DNA from: Nitrococcus mobilis Nb-231
Lineage (GTDB): Bacteria; Pseudomonadota; Gammaproteobacteria; Nitrococcales; Nitrococcaceae
Reading direction: 5' to 3'
Assembly: GCF_000153205.1 (NCBI RefSeq)
Contig: NZ_CH672427.1
Location: forward strand, 2,451-66,450
Length of the DNA: 64,000 nucleotides
The notes under the pieces were generated by a model. The model saw only the letters and a list, made by a program, of their open reading frames with translations, did no database searches and was not told the origin of the DNA. Of the stretch, positions 34,514 through 43,734 are shown in pieces (position 1 is the stretch's first letter; every line of letters begins with the position of its first letter). The position numbers were made by a program, and so were the translations under genes.

Positions 34514-36034
34514 ATGAGCAAGAAAAACAGCGCAGGGCCTGCATCACAGGACCAGAACAAGCTCATTGCCCAACGCCGCCAGAAGCTGGCGCAATGGCGG
34601 GCGAGCGGGCAGGCCTTTCCCAATGATTTCCGCCGCGATAGTCTAGCGGCGGAGTTGCACCGACAGTTCGGCGATCGGACAACCGAGGAGCTGGAAGAGG
34701 CCGCCGTGCCGGTGAAGGTGGCCGGGCGGATGATCGGCAAGCGAGTTATGGGCAAGGCGAGCTTTGCTCATCTCCAGGATATGAGCGGGCGCATTCAGCT
34801 CTTCCTGCGCCGGGATGATCTCTCCTCAGAGGTTTATCAGCAGTTCAAGAGCTGGGATGTGGGCGACATCATCGGCGCCGAAGGCCACGTATACAAGACT
34901 CAGGCCGGAGAGCTTTCCGTCAGGGTCTCCGCCATCCGATTGCTGACGAAATCGCTGCGCCCACTGCCAGAGAAGTACCACGGCCTGGCCGACCAGGAAG
35001 CCCGTTACCGCCAACGCTACGTCGATCTCATCGTAAATGAAAACGCGCGGCGCACGTTCATCCTGCGCGGGCGCATCATTCAATCCATTCGAGCCGCATT
35101 CAACGAGTGGGGTTTCCTCGAAGTCGAAACGCCGATGATGCAGCCCATTCCCGGCGGCGCCGCAGCACGGCCTTTCATAACCCACCACAATGCATTGGAT
35201 GTCGATCTCTACTTGCGGATCGCCCCCGAACTCTATCTTAAGCGCCTAGTGGTGGGCGGCTTCGAGAAAGTCTACGAGATCAATCGCAATTTCCGCAACG
35301 AGGGGGTCTCGACTCGGCATAATCCGGAATTCACGATGTTGGAGTTTTATCAGGCCTATGCCGATTACCATGACCTCATGGACTTGACCGAAGAGCTGCT
35401 GCGGCGCTTGGCTGCAGAGGTTTTGGGCACACAGCGGCTCCACTACCAGGGCGAGGCCATCGATCTGCACCGCCCTTTTGCTCGACGCACCGTACGGGCG
35501 GCCATCCTCGAACACAATCCGCAGCTCAGCGCTGCCCAGCTCGATGATCGCGAGGCGGCCGGCGGCTTGGCGCAGCAGCTCGACATCGACGTTCAGCCGC
35601 ATTGGGGCCTTGGCAAGCTGCAGTTGGAGATCTTCGAGAAGACCACCGAGCATCGACTCAGACAGCCTACTTTTGTCACTGAATACCCCAGGGAGGTCTC
35701 TCCGCTCGCTCGACCCAAGGACGAAGACCCTTTCGTCACGGAACGCTTCGAGCTGATCATCGGCGGTCGGGAGATCGCCAACGGCTTCTCTGAACTTAAT
35801 GACGCCGATGACCAGGCGGAGCGGTTTCGGGCGCAAGTGGCTGGCAAAGAGGCCGGTGATGAGGAGGCCATGTTTTACGATGCCGATTTCATCCGGGCCC
35901 TCGAATATGGACTGCCGCCGACGGCGGGGGAGGGCATCGGTATCGACCGACTTGTGATGCTATTTACGGATGCACCCTCGATCCGCGACGTACTGCTGTT
36001 TCCGGCCATGCGTCCGTCAGCTGAGCCCGATTGA
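34514..36034 (+). CDS. lysS: Lysyl-tRNA synthetase, class II, 506 aa
   Basis: Charges tRNA-Lys. It has an N-terminal OB fold for anticodon binding ([21 protein letters not shown]), motif 1 [18 protein letters not shown], motif 2 [18 protein letters not shown] and motif 3 [15 protein letters not shown]. Complete. It is the second gene of the classic prfB-lysS pair. Its TGA stop opens directly into the remnant described next. Confidence 0.96.
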   Translation: MSKKNSAGPASQDQNKLIAQRRQKLAQWRASGQAFPNDFRRDSLAAELHRQFGDRTTEELEEAAVPVKVAGRMIGKRVMGKASFAHLQDMSGRIQLFLRRDDLSSEVYQQFKSWDVGDIIGAEGHVYKTQAGELSVRVSAIRLLTKSLRPLPEKYHGLADQEARYRQRYVDLIVNENARRTFILRGRIIQSIRAAFNEWGFLEVETPMMQPIPGGAAARPFITHHNALDVDLYLRIAPELYLKRLVVGGFEKVYEINRNFRNEGVSTRHNPEFTMLEFYQAYADYHDLMDLTEELLRRLAAEVLGTQRLHYQGEAIDLHRPFARRTVRAAILEHNPQLSAAQLDDREAAGGLAQQLDIDVQPHWGLGKLQLEIFEKTTEHRLRQPTFVTEYPREVSPLARPKDEDPFVTERFELIIGGREIANGFSELNDADDQAERFRAQVAGKEAGDEEAMFYDADFIRALEYGLPPTAGEGIGIDRLVMLFTDAPSIRDVLLFPAMRPSAEPD

Positions 36035-36109
36035 AGGCTAACCTCCGACGCCGAAAGCGTAGGGCAAATCAAGCAGCTGCAGTGGCGTATCGTTAGGAGA
36101 ACTTACAGA

Positions 36110-36253
36110 CAAAGGATCTATGCGCCAAAAATTTGCTTTGCGGGTCTCGATATTGCCATGGGGGAAGATGGCCCAGTCGTCGTTGAGATAAATGCCAGTC
36201 CGGGCAAGGAAGGCGCCGCATTCATGGATCTGCCGATGCGGTCGCTCCTATAG
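36110..36253 (+). pseudogene. RimK-like ATP-grasp C-terminal remnant
   Basis: In the frame following lysS, with no start codon or N-terminal domain, the DNA reads GLDIAMGEDGPVVVEINASP and then GKEG before stopping at 36251-36253. The E-x-N-x-S-P-G signature is the metal-binding end of RimK-type ATP-grasp ligases. Only about 45 residues survive, so it is a decayed 3' fragment. It is not the same gene as the intact ATP-grasp enzyme at 53863. Confidence 0.65.
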
Positions 36254-36299
36254 CTCGTTATCGCTGGCTTTCGGATTCTGAGGTGGCGCGGAGAATGGC

Positions 36300-37394
36300 C
36301 TACCCGACGCCCCCCGAGACCGCGCCCATATGATCCCCTGTCTGATGAGTGTCACCAACGCTATATTCATACCGAACGAAAAAATTGGCGCCCCTCTGCC
36401 GGCGTCGACACACCAGCCTGCGTAAACCGAACACGATCAGGGCCAAGGAAAAGAGACTCGAGGCGTCCGGCTCCGTGATGAGCTGCACACTCGCCGCTTC
36501 GCCGATGATCCGGTGGGTGACCCGCGTCGGGTGCACCAGATCCCAGAACAAATACTCGTCCGGGTTGGGCGCTACGATGTTGTTCAGTTGATCCAACGCG
36601 GGATCGTCTACATTGCTCAGCCCGAACGCGGAGGGATCGCCGACGATGGCTTGCGAAAGCGTGAACATATCAACAGTGACAATGTCGATGTCGAGCAAAG
36701 GATTTAGAAAGCTCAGCCGTGCTTCCAGCTGGCTGTTGAAGAACAGCACACCGGCGAGCACATCGGCGGGATCCGGCGATATAGGCAGATCGAAGAACGG
36801 GATCAGGCTCAGGTTCAACTGATTCGGTACCAGCACCGTGCCCGCGCCGTTGTCATCCAGCGTGCGGATATGGGTTTCCAGATTGTCCACGATGCTCACG
36901 ATGTCTGCTGGAGACGTGGCATCTCGAAGGTCGTTCGCACCTACCCACAAGCTTATCAACTGATCGTCGGAGAATGATCCCCGATCACCCAAGTAAGCGT
37001 CGATTTGGCTACCTACACGCTGCACATCCAGGGGTGGGTTCGGTGGAAAGGTCGGGGACATTCGCACGTTGGTGCCGAACCCGGATTTGGCGCCAGCGAA
37101 GGCATAATTAGTTCCTCCCGCGAGACTTGCTTCGGGCACCGGTACACCCAACGCTTGTGCCAGGCGGTCTACCCAATTGGGTCCGTTGGTCGCGCGACCG
37201 TCCACATAACCGAAAAACGCTGGGGGATCCGGCATGTGAATCGGGCTCGCCGTGGTGGTGATCAACACATTGCCCGCGTCGGACAAGCTGTCCCCGAACA
37301 CGACCATTTCTGAGAAAACTGGACCGGCCGAGGCATTACTACTCAAAGACCCCACCAGCACCGCCGCCGCAAGGCGCTTCGCGAAGTACTTCAT
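36300..37394 (-). CDS. Secreted GDSL/SGNH esterase with PEP-CTERM-like tail, 364 aa
   Basis: Signal peptide (about residues 1-23, ending NASA), then block I FGDSLSDAGN with the nucleophile Ser, the block III Asn in WVGANDLRD, and block V DLVHPT carrying the His. Near the C-terminus, TEPDASSLFSLALIVFGLRR followed by a basic RRRQR resembles a PEP-CTERM sorting signal. Unusually, about 30 more residues (GANFFVRYEY...) follow the basic run, whereas such signals normally end the protein, so a stop may have been lost. No exosortase is in the window. Lipase/esterase activity is a family inference. Confidence 0.8.
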   Translation of the reverse strand: MKYFAKRLAAAVLVGSLSSNASAGPVFSEMVVFGDSLSDAGNVLITTTASPIHMPDPPAFFGYVDGRATNGPNWVDRLAQALGVPVPEASLAGGTNYAFAGAKSGFGTNVRMSPTFPPNPPLDVQRVGSQIDAYLGDRGSFSDDQLISLWVGANDLRDATSPADIVSIVDNLETHIRTLDDNGAGTVLVPNQLNLSLIPFFDLPISPDPADVLAGVLFFNSQLEARLSFLNPLLDIDIVTVDMFTLSQAIVGDPSAFGLSNVDDPALDQLNNIVAPNPDEYLFWDLVHPTRVTHRIIGEAASVQLITEPDASSLFSLALIVFGLRRLVCRRRQRGANFFVRYEYSVGDTHQTGDHMGAVSGGVG

Positions 37395-37410
37395 TACCCC
37401 CTCTCCCTAA

Positions 37411-38000
37411 CCCGAAAAATTCACAAAAAAGGGCGAGCCTCATTTAACCCACTGATATAATGGGTGTTCTGCCAAAAACTCTTCGGAAGAAGTCAAACGA
37501 GGTCGCCCGTGTCGAATTCTACCCCAAAGCCGCTGCGTTTCCCTGCCATCGATGGACTCACCGTGCGCGGCGCCTTCGACGGCGGCGCGCTGATGCTGCA
37601 CGGCGACGGACATTCTGCCAACCCCGAGCTCATGGCGCTCGCCTTCGAGGAGGCGCACCCCGACTTCCTCTTCAGGCTCCCCGGCAACGCCGTGCTCGCG
37701 CGTCTGGCTGCCCCCCAGCTTGCCGCCACCCGGGCGCTGCATGCGCGCCGCTGCGCCAATGCCAAGCGCGCAGACGGCTCGCCGCCGCCTACGTGTTCCA
37801 CCACAGCCTCTGCCATGAGGGCTCGTCCACACCGAACTCGCCCGCGCCCAGCCGGCTACGGTGATCACGAAGCTGTTCAAGATCGCCGTACGCGTGGTCG
37901 CCTACAAAGACCCCGTCAAGCTCCACCTGCCAAGCAGCTGCCCGGTAAAGGCACGGCTCCATCGGGTCACCGAGATTCTCTACCACAGCCGCCCGCCACC
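37411..38000 (+). mobile_element. IS1380-family insertion sequence remnant
   Basis: The left end CCCGAAAAATTCAC starts at 37411 and abuts CTAA. A transposase frame from GTG 37509 reads PKPLRFPAIDGLTVRGAFDG, the conserved IS1380 N-terminus. It then jumps near 37590 to the middle of the protein (HGDGHSANPELMALAFEEAH) and continues to RRCANAKRADG. After another break the C-terminal part appears in other frames (AAYVFHHSL, then TKLFKIAVRVVAYKD and HRVTEILYHS). So at least two internal deletions and frameshifts have destroyed it. I could not find the right inverted repeat; the right boundary is approximate. Confidence 0.75.
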
Positions 38001-38251
38001 GCGCGGCCAGCCGACCTGATCCGCGCCGCCTCGCTCCCAAGCACTCATCCGGCCGCCGCCGGAGAACCGCCCCTGCGCGCGGCGCGGAGAATCACGCCAC
38101 TTTACATGTACTCGCGGCGCCGGCGAGGCGTCATGGCCGCGTATTTCATCGCGATAGGCACGCACTGGGCGATGCATAGCGGGCGAATAACAGTGATTCG
38201 ATCGCGCATTGGTGCAAAACTGATCACTCGCGCCAAATTTGTGAAACGATC
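38001..38251. other. Unassigned DNA between IS remnant and hlyD remnant
   Basis: GC-rich, open in several frames but with no recognisable protein. It may be the decayed right side of the IS1380 element. Confidence 0.3.
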
Positions 38252-38635
38252 ATGTCTAGGCCGGCGCCGCTGCAGGCGCAGGTCAGCGTTGATAATCGCG
38301 ACATTGGCTTTGCGCAGCCGGGCAGAGGGTGCGGCTGAAGCTCGCTGTTTACTCTTTTCAGCGCTTTGGTGCGGTTATGACGACCGTTCACATGGCCAGT
38401 CCGGATGGGCTCGGGCGAACGCGGGACGAACGACAAATTTCGGCCTGCGTTTCAGGGGGCCTACCGGGCCGTGCTCGATCTCGATCGACAAACCCTTGCC
38501 TACGCGGGTCGGCGATTGTAGTTAAGAGCCGGTATAGATGTCACGGCCGAGATCAAATTGGGCGAGCGCAGCGTCATTGAATACCTGCTCTCGCCGATCG
38601 GGCGTATCCTCGATTACGCGGCGAAGGAACGCTGA
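38252..38635 (+). pseudogene. HlyD-family type I secretion adaptor, C-terminal remnant
   Basis: Three pieces in two frames line up with the end of HlyD-type membrane-fusion proteins: PLQAQVSVDNRDIGFAQPG (frame of 38252), RLKLAVYSFQRFGAV with VHMASPDG (shifted by one base near 38325), then YRAVLDLDRQTL, an in-frame TAG at 38519, and DVTAEIKLGERSVIEYLLSP to the stop at 38633-38635. The N-terminal coiled-coil half is missing and no ABC transporter or TolC partner is nearby. Non-functional. Confidence 0.72.
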
Positions 38636-38793
38636 ACGTCGCTTGCAGAGCGTACCGCCACTGCCTCCGCAGCCCGCCTGGTGCCGCATTCCTCGCTGAA
38701 AGCCAGCTCTGCGCGAGCTATTATTAGATGTGATCCCTGTCAGAATGACGCGTTTGGGAGTAACTTACCCGAGGGGGAGTCGGTGGTGTAACG

Positions 38794-40065
38794 ATGATCA
38801 AGTATTTGATTTCGATCCTTGGCGTGTCGGCGTTGCTTTTGCTAAACGGTTGTACGAGCGTGTTCGAGCCGCCGCAACCACAGCCAGCGCCGCAACCGCG
38901 TGTTCAGGCGGTGAGCAAGCCGCCCCAGGCCGTCTCAAAGCCAGCAGTTATTCAGCGACCTGCGGACACAGGGGTCGGGTGGGTCACTGATATCAGTGAC
39001 CTGAAATCTCGGCATCGGTTCCAGCTTGCGCAGCACCTCGTCGAAGTTGACAACGCCACGCACTATTATGGCGGTTCGGTCACGGATATTGAGGTGGGGG
39101 CGCGGTTGCGTGCGGTCGGTGTTTACCGCGACGAGGTTGTTGTGGCGGATACGGTCTACATCGAGCGACTGGCTCGGCCCAGGCCCGCAAAAGCGACTAC
39201 TGGTAGCAAGGAGCCGGGCGCGAAAGCGGACCAGCCTCGAGTCTCTAGGACGTCGCAGCCAACCGAGCGCTCTGCGAGTCCCCCTAAGGGCCCCGATGCT
39301 GACAAGGTCGAGAGAACCGCCACCCAACCTGTGGCTGCAAAGCATGATGCTACGCGGCCGAGGGCTGAGAAGGCGGTTAGTGCACCAGCGGCCAAGTCAC
39401 GTCCCCTTGCAGTGAAAAAAGAGCAAGTGAAGGCTACCGAATCTTCGAAGAAAACCCCGCCCGCCACGTCAGCGAAGACGGGCGAGTCGCAGCTCGCCAA
39501 GGCGGAGCCAAGCATCCGGCCCACGGTACCCGAGAAGGAGGCCGTCAAGCCGACCGAGCCCACGCCCCCGGCCCCGCCGACCAAGGATTTCAGCCATCTG
39601 GTCTTCGACGATCGTATCCTGCCGATGGCGTTGGACCATGGCTGGAGGCTGGATCGGCAGCGGGATGTCGTGGACGGGGCGCCCCGCTGTATGCTGCTTT
39701 CACCTGCGGTTACCATTTTCGACGGTTATTATCCCGCCAAGGTGTGGTTGCGCATCAACCCGGTCCGAGCATGGGTGAAAACCGACTCGAACATCGATAA
39801 CAGCTACCCGGGGCAGGGCCTGCGTGTGGATGGCGGGGCTCTGGCGCCTTTCGCGAAGAAGCTGCTGGATGAGCAAACCACTTATACGGATGCCTCAGTG
39901 CTGCACGGCATGGCCGAAGGCCGCACCCTGACGGTGGCACTCGGATTTTGGCCAACCTGGCCTAAGACCAAGACGCAGACAGCGCGCCTTGATCTCGCCG
40001 GTTTTGCCAACGCCCATGCGGCGCTACAGGCATGTTCGCAACAACAACAGGCCGCACGTAAGTAG
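38794..40065 (+). CDS. Putative lipoprotein with long Ala/Lys/Pro-rich linker, 423 aa
   Basis: The N-terminus ends in a lipobox (LLLNGC), so Cys20 is probably lipidated. After a Pro/Gln stretch comes a small domain with GVGWVTDISDLKSRHRFQLA and later VGARLRAVGVYRDEVVVADT (about residues 65-130). A linker rich in Lys, Ala, Pro and Thr runs to about residue 265, then a C-terminal domain (HLVFDDRILPMALDHGWRL to the end) with two cysteines. I do not recognise the domains. The linker could span the periplasm or cell wall. It lies 30 bases upstream of the haem sensor gene and may be co-transcribed with it and the kinase. Confidence 0.6.
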   Translation: MIKYLISILGVSALLLLNGCTSVFEPPQPQPAPQPRVQAVSKPPQAVSKPAVIQRPADTGVGWVTDISDLKSRHRFQLAQHLVEVDNATHYYGGSVTDIEVGARLRAVGVYRDEVVVADTVYIERLARPRPAKATTGSKEPGAKADQPRVSRTSQPTERSASPPKGPDADKVERTATQPVAAKHDATRPRAEKAVSAPAAKSRPLAVKKEQVKATESSKKTPPATSAKTGESQLAKAEPSIRPTVPEKEAVKPTEPTPPAPPTKDFSHLVFDDRILPMALDHGWRLDRQRDVVDGAPRCMLLSPAVTIFDGYYPAKVWLRINPVRAWVKTDSNIDNSYPGQGLRVDGGALAPFAKKLLDEQTTYTDASVLHGMAEGRTLTVALGFWPTWPKTKTQTARLDLAGFANAHAALQACSQQQQAARK

Positions 40066-40095
40066 CCCGGCCTTGAGGGGAGTGACGTACGACCC

Positions 40096-40974
40096 ATGAG
40101 CCTGCGACTTAAATTCAATCTGGTACTGAGCCTCGCCTTGCTGGTCGGGATCGGTTTAGCGTCGCTTTTCAGCTATCACTTTCTCGAGCAGAAGGCCAAG
40201 GACGAGGTGCTCGATGCCGCTCGCATCATGCTGCAGAGCGCGCTGTCGGTGAGGCAGTACACGGTGTCGGAAATTCGACCTTTGCTGGCGCTGCAGCAAA
40301 AGCGTGAATTCCGACCACAAACCGTGCCGGCCTACTCGGCGCGCAAATACATCGAGCAGCTACAGAAAAAGTACCCGGATTACAGCTATCGGGAGGCCAC
40401 TTTGAATCCCACTAATCCGGTGGACCGGGCGACCGCGTGGGAGGCGGATATCGTCAATTGGTTTCGCAATAACGAGGAAAAGGAGCTCATCGGTGTGCGC
40501 TCCACGGCGACCGGGCCGGCCATGTATTTGAGTCGGCCCATCAAGATCACCAACCCGGCTTGCTTGACTTGTCATGGCGCGCCGTCGACGGCGCCTCCGA
40601 CGATGATCGACAGCTACGGCACGGCCAATGGTTTCGGCTGGAAGCAAGGCGAGGTCGTCGGTGCTCAGATCGTCACGGTACCCATGTCGGTGCCTCTCGA
40701 AAGGGCACGAAATACCTTCTTCGTATTCATCGGTGCGCTGGTGGTGGTTTTTCTGCTGGTCGCGATCTTGCTGAACGTCATGCTGGAATTCGTGATTATT
40801 CGTCCGGTGAAAGTGATGTCCAGCAAAGCCTCCGAGATCAGCATGGGGGCATTGAATGTGGCTGAGCTGGAGGTGAGCGGCAAGGATGAAATCGCGCAGC
40901 TGGGCCGGTCCTTCAACCGAATGCATCGCAGCCTGGCCAACGCCGTCAAAATGTTGGACGAAACCGATAGCTAA
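40096..40974 (+). CDS. DUF3365 haem-binding sensor with HAMP domain, 292 aa
   Basis: Transmembrane helix at about residues 8-28, then a periplasmic DUF3365 (Tll0287-like) domain containing one c-type haem motif CLTCH (Cys156, Cys159, His160) preceded by YLSRPIKITNPA. A second helix (about 213-236) leads to a HAMP domain (IIRPVKVMSSKASEISMG, DEIAQLGRSFNRM). There is no kinase, cyclase or methyl-accepting domain after HAMP, so the signal must pass to a partner. The Ser/Thr kinase gene 171 bases downstream is the obvious candidate. Redox or small-gas sensing is a family-level inference. Confidence 0.82.
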   Translation: MSLRLKFNLVLSLALLVGIGLASLFSYHFLEQKAKDEVLDAARIMLQSALSVRQYTVSEIRPLLALQQKREFRPQTVPAYSARKYIEQLQKKYPDYSYREATLNPTNPVDRATAWEADIVNWFRNNEEKELIGVRSTATGPAMYLSRPIKITNPACLTCHGAPSTAPPTMIDSYGTANGFGWKQGEVVGAQIVTVPMSVPLERARNTFFVFIGALVVVFLLVAILLNVMLEFVIIRPVKVMSSKASEISMGALNVAELEVSGKDEIAQLGRSFNRMHRSLANAVKMLDETDS

Positions 40975-41145
40975 GCTTGGCGTTGCTGTTGCAAAACGGT
41001 GCGGCGAGGGTGAGCGCTGGGCCGCGCGGATCACTTTTCTTGCCCAGCAACCGAATGGTGGAATGGCCTCGGGGGTTGGGAGCTTTTTGGGGGACGAGGC
41101 CGAGAAGCCAGAGGGTGACTCAACGGCTGACATCGACCGGAAGAG

Positions 41146-42600
41146 ATGATGGTACCCGACAAGGTGGGGAAGTACGAGCTCCAAGCCGTCATTGGGCAGG
41201 GCGGCATGGGCATGGTCTACAAAGGCTACGATCGGGATATCGATCGCATCGTGGCAATCAAGGTCATGCATCCTTATTTGGCGGCTCAGAGCGCCGGCTC
41301 CGATCTCATGCGGCGCTTCAAGCAAGAGGCCCGCGCAGCGGCGCGCTGTGTACACCTCAACATCGTAACCGTGTTCGACTACGGCATCAATGAGGATTCA
41401 CCCTACATCGTGATGGAGTACGTCGAGGGCTTGGATCTGCATTCATTTTTGAAGGCAGAGCAGGTGCTGCCGTTGCGCCAGAGCGCCGACATCATCCTGC
41501 AGACATTGGCGGCCCTTGATTATGCCCACAAATGCGGAGTGGTCCACCGCGATATCAAACCGGCGAACATTCTCCTGCTGGAGAGCGGGTTGGTTAAGGT
41601 GGCCGACTTCGGTATCGCCAAACTCGAGACCTCCGAGTTGACTGCACCCGGCGATATTATCGGTACGCCGATTTATATGTCTCCTGAGGCGAGAAGGGGG
41701 TTGCCGACCGACGCCCGCACCGATCTGTATGCGGTGGGTATGGTGCTGCTGAGGCTGGTCAGTGGCAAACGTCCAATACAAGGTGGTGGCGGTACGCCCG
41801 ACCTTGCGGCTGTGCCGATGCCGTGCGAGTTGGCGGCGGCCGAGCAGGTGCAATTCCGAGAGCTTTTGGCAACGGCGCTGGCCCCGCATCCGGAGGATCG
41901 TTTCGGAAGTGCGCATGAATTCACCTGCCAGCTTAAGGCTATTTTGGCGCCTCATGCGGTTTATGAGTCGTCTGTGCAGGAGTTGGCGAGTACGATCGTA
42001 AAAACCAAACGTTGGGTTACCCAGCAGCGCGCTAAACAGCCGATTACCGCCGCTGCACCCACTTCAGCCAGTAACCTTTCGCACTACCTGACGCCGCAGG
42101 CGGCGGATCTGCTCAATGATGAACTGGCAAGTTATCTCGGCCCAGTCTCATCGCGACTGATCTTGGCAACCGCTGCAAAATCCAGAACGCTGGATGAGCT
42201 CATCGAGAAACTCACCAAGCACATCCCCAGCGAGGTCGAGCGTAAAGCGTTCATGCGTAGTGTCGAGCACAAAGGAGTGCGCTGGCTGAGTATGCTGGCG
42301 GCCGCTCGAGAAGGCAGGAGTTGGCCCACGCGCGAGTCTGCCGACGGCCAGGCTAAAAGCACGCCGGGCTCGTCAGAACAGGGCATCCGCCGTGCGGAGC
42401 ACAGCGGTGCGCCCGGCGTGAGTTTAGAGGAATTGGCCACCGCCACGGATCGGCTGGCGACCTATATCGGTCCGCTGGCATCGTATCTGGTAAAGCGTTC
42501 CGCGGGCAAAGCCGTCAATCTGCGACACCTCTATGAACTCCTTGCGGTGCACATCGAAGATCCAGTCGAGCGCAAGCAGTTTCTCAGTAAACAGCCTTAA
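41146..42600 (+). CDS. Ser/Thr protein kinase with two C-terminal repeats, 484 aa
   Basis: Hanks-type kinase at residues 8-265: glycine loop GQGGMGMV (17-24), VAIK with Lys39, HRDIKPAN with Asp136, and DFG at 154-156, all intact, so it should be active. There is no transmembrane segment. The C-terminal part holds two related blocks of about 55 residues, 316-371 (LNDELASYLGPVSSRLILATA ending EVERKAFM) and 425-484 (ATDRLATYIGPLASYLVKRS ending VERKQFL). Both share L-A-x-Y-x-G-P-x-x-S; they resemble a small uncharacterised domain found beside bacterial kinases. The stop codon lies inside the TTAA target duplication of the miniature element at 42601. Confidence 0.88.
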   Translation: MMVPDKVGKYELQAVIGQGGMGMVYKGYDRDIDRIVAIKVMHPYLAAQSAGSDLMRRFKQEARAAARCVHLNIVTVFDYGINEDSPYIVMEYVEGLDLHSFLKAEQVLPLRQSADIILQTLAALDYAHKCGVVHRDIKPANILLLESGLVKVADFGIAKLETSELTAPGDIIGTPIYMSPEARRGLPTDARTDLYAVGMVLLRLVSGKRPIQGGGGTPDLAAVPMPCELAAAEQVQFRELLATALAPHPEDRFGSAHEFTCQLKAILAPHAVYESSVQELASTIVKTKRWVTQQRAKQPITAAAPTSASNLSHYLTPQAADLLNDELASYLGPVSSRLILATAAKSRTLDELIEKLTKHIPSEVERKAFMRSVEHKGVRWLSMLAAAREGRSWPTRESADGQAKSTPGSSEQGIRRAEHSGAPGVSLEELATATDRLATYIGPLASYLVKRSAGKAVNLRHLYELLAVHIEDPVERKQFLSKQP

Positions 42601-42766
42601 CCCGGAAAATTCATGAATCACACACGCCCTCGCTTGCCCCTTGAATCCACAGGAGCTTTTGCTCAGTCGGCCGTAATCACCGATACGCCACTCCTTCACA
42701 AAAACTCCTGTGAATCCACAAGCTGCACAATCATTAATCATCGCGCGGATTCATGAAATTTCCGGG
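42601..42766 (+). mobile_element. 166-bp miniature inverted-repeat element, copy 1
   Basis: The element runs from CCCGGAAAATTCATGAATC to GATTCATGAAATTTCCGGG, 19-bp terminal inverted repeats with one mismatch. It is flanked by direct TTAA repeats (42597-42600 and 42767-42770). Internally, CACAGGAG(C/T)TTTTG recurs inverted, so the whole element can fold into a large hairpin. It carries no transposase. It sits between the convergent kinase and TrmB genes and preserves the kinase stop codon. Copy 2 at 62291 is the same length and opposite in orientation. Confidence 0.88.
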
Positions 42767-42825
42767 TTAACTACTTGCTGCCGTGTGATCATGCGTTCGG
42801 TTTGTTTCGATTATTACACGGCTCG

Positions 42826-43662
42826 TCAATTGGGCTCCTGCGCCAGGCGCTTGATGTACGCCAAGAACCCGTTTTCGGGATACAGGGAATCGAGAATGCA
42901 CCGGGCTTCGACAGAGAGCAGCCCCTCGAAGCACTCGCCGAATGCGCCGCCCAGGGTGGCGAGTGCCAATGACTGGCGAATGTAGGCGCTCGCCAACTCT
43001 ACGATCAGCGGTTGCTCGGTCAGCATCGCATTCACCTCGGTCTCGCAAGCCGCGGCCGCCAACATACGGGTGGCGTCGGCCACTAACAGGCACCAACGGG
43101 CCGCGCCGGGTGGCGCGAGGTTGTAGCGGTAGATATCCCCTTGGCAGCCACCGCACTCTGTGGGACAGCTTTCCATGCACAGCGTGGTGATAACGACGCC
43201 GCGTGCGCGAGCTTCATCCAACAATGCCGCCAATGCGGTTGCTTCCGGCGGTTGAATGGCGACCAGCAAGGTATTACGGGTCGATTCGATCAAGGACTCG
43301 GCCTGTGAGAGGAACTCGCCGCGGCCCGACAGGTTGAAGATCGCCGGTACCTCGGCGGGTACTCTAAGCGTAGCCAGCGCCCGGCGTGCGCTCGTGAGCG
43401 TGCGCCGTTGACCAGCTTCGATGTGCTCGAGCAAGCGCTCGGGTAGTGTAGCGGTATAGCGATTCCCATCGCGTGTTTCGAAGCGTCGTGCCGCGCCGCG
43501 CTGTACCAGTTTCTCCAACACCGGGTAGATATTGGCACGCGGCAAGCCCGCATCTCGCGCCGTTTCGTAGCCGTTCAGTGAGCTGCCCTGCGCCAGCGCC
43601 ACGTAGGCGCGGGCCTCGTATTCGCTGAATCCCAGTTTCTGCAGGGCGAGCGTGATTTCCAT
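42826..43662 (-). CDS. TrmB-family transcriptional regulator, 278 aa
   Basis: An N-terminal winged helix (LQKLGFSEYEARAYVALAQG, GLPRANIYPVLEKLVQRGAA) is followed by the TrmB effector domain with a PLD-like fold (ESTRNTLLVAIQPPEATALAAL). A cysteine cluster CMESCPTECGGC (spacing CX3CX3CX2C) could bind a metal or Fe-S cluster. TrmB proteins control sugar uptake in archaea, but bacterial members are little studied. It is divergent from the broken membrane gene at 43735, whose expression it may once have controlled. Confidence 0.82.
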   Translation of the reverse strand: MEITLALQKLGFSEYEARAYVALAQGSSLNGYETARDAGLPRANIYPVLEKLVQRGAARRFETRDGNRYTATLPERLLEHIEAGQRRTLTSARRALATLRVPAEVPAIFNLSGRGEFLSQAESLIESTRNTLLVAIQPPEATALAALLDEARARGVVITTLCMESCPTECGGCQGDIYRYNLAPPGAARWCLLVADATRMLAAAACETEVNAMLTEQPLIVELASAYIRQSLALATLGGAFGECFEGLLSVEARCILDSLYPENGFLAYIKRLAQEPN

Positions 43663-43734
43663 ACCGTACTTATAGTAGTCATCATCAAAACCACTATAAA
43701 ATATTTAGGTGAGGAATCAAGACACTCCCTGCGG

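Noticed and set aside
37464-38525. Continuous plus-strand frame of 353 codons
   Set aside because: Only its first part is transposase; the rest is out of frame with the recognisable remnants, so it is not one protein.
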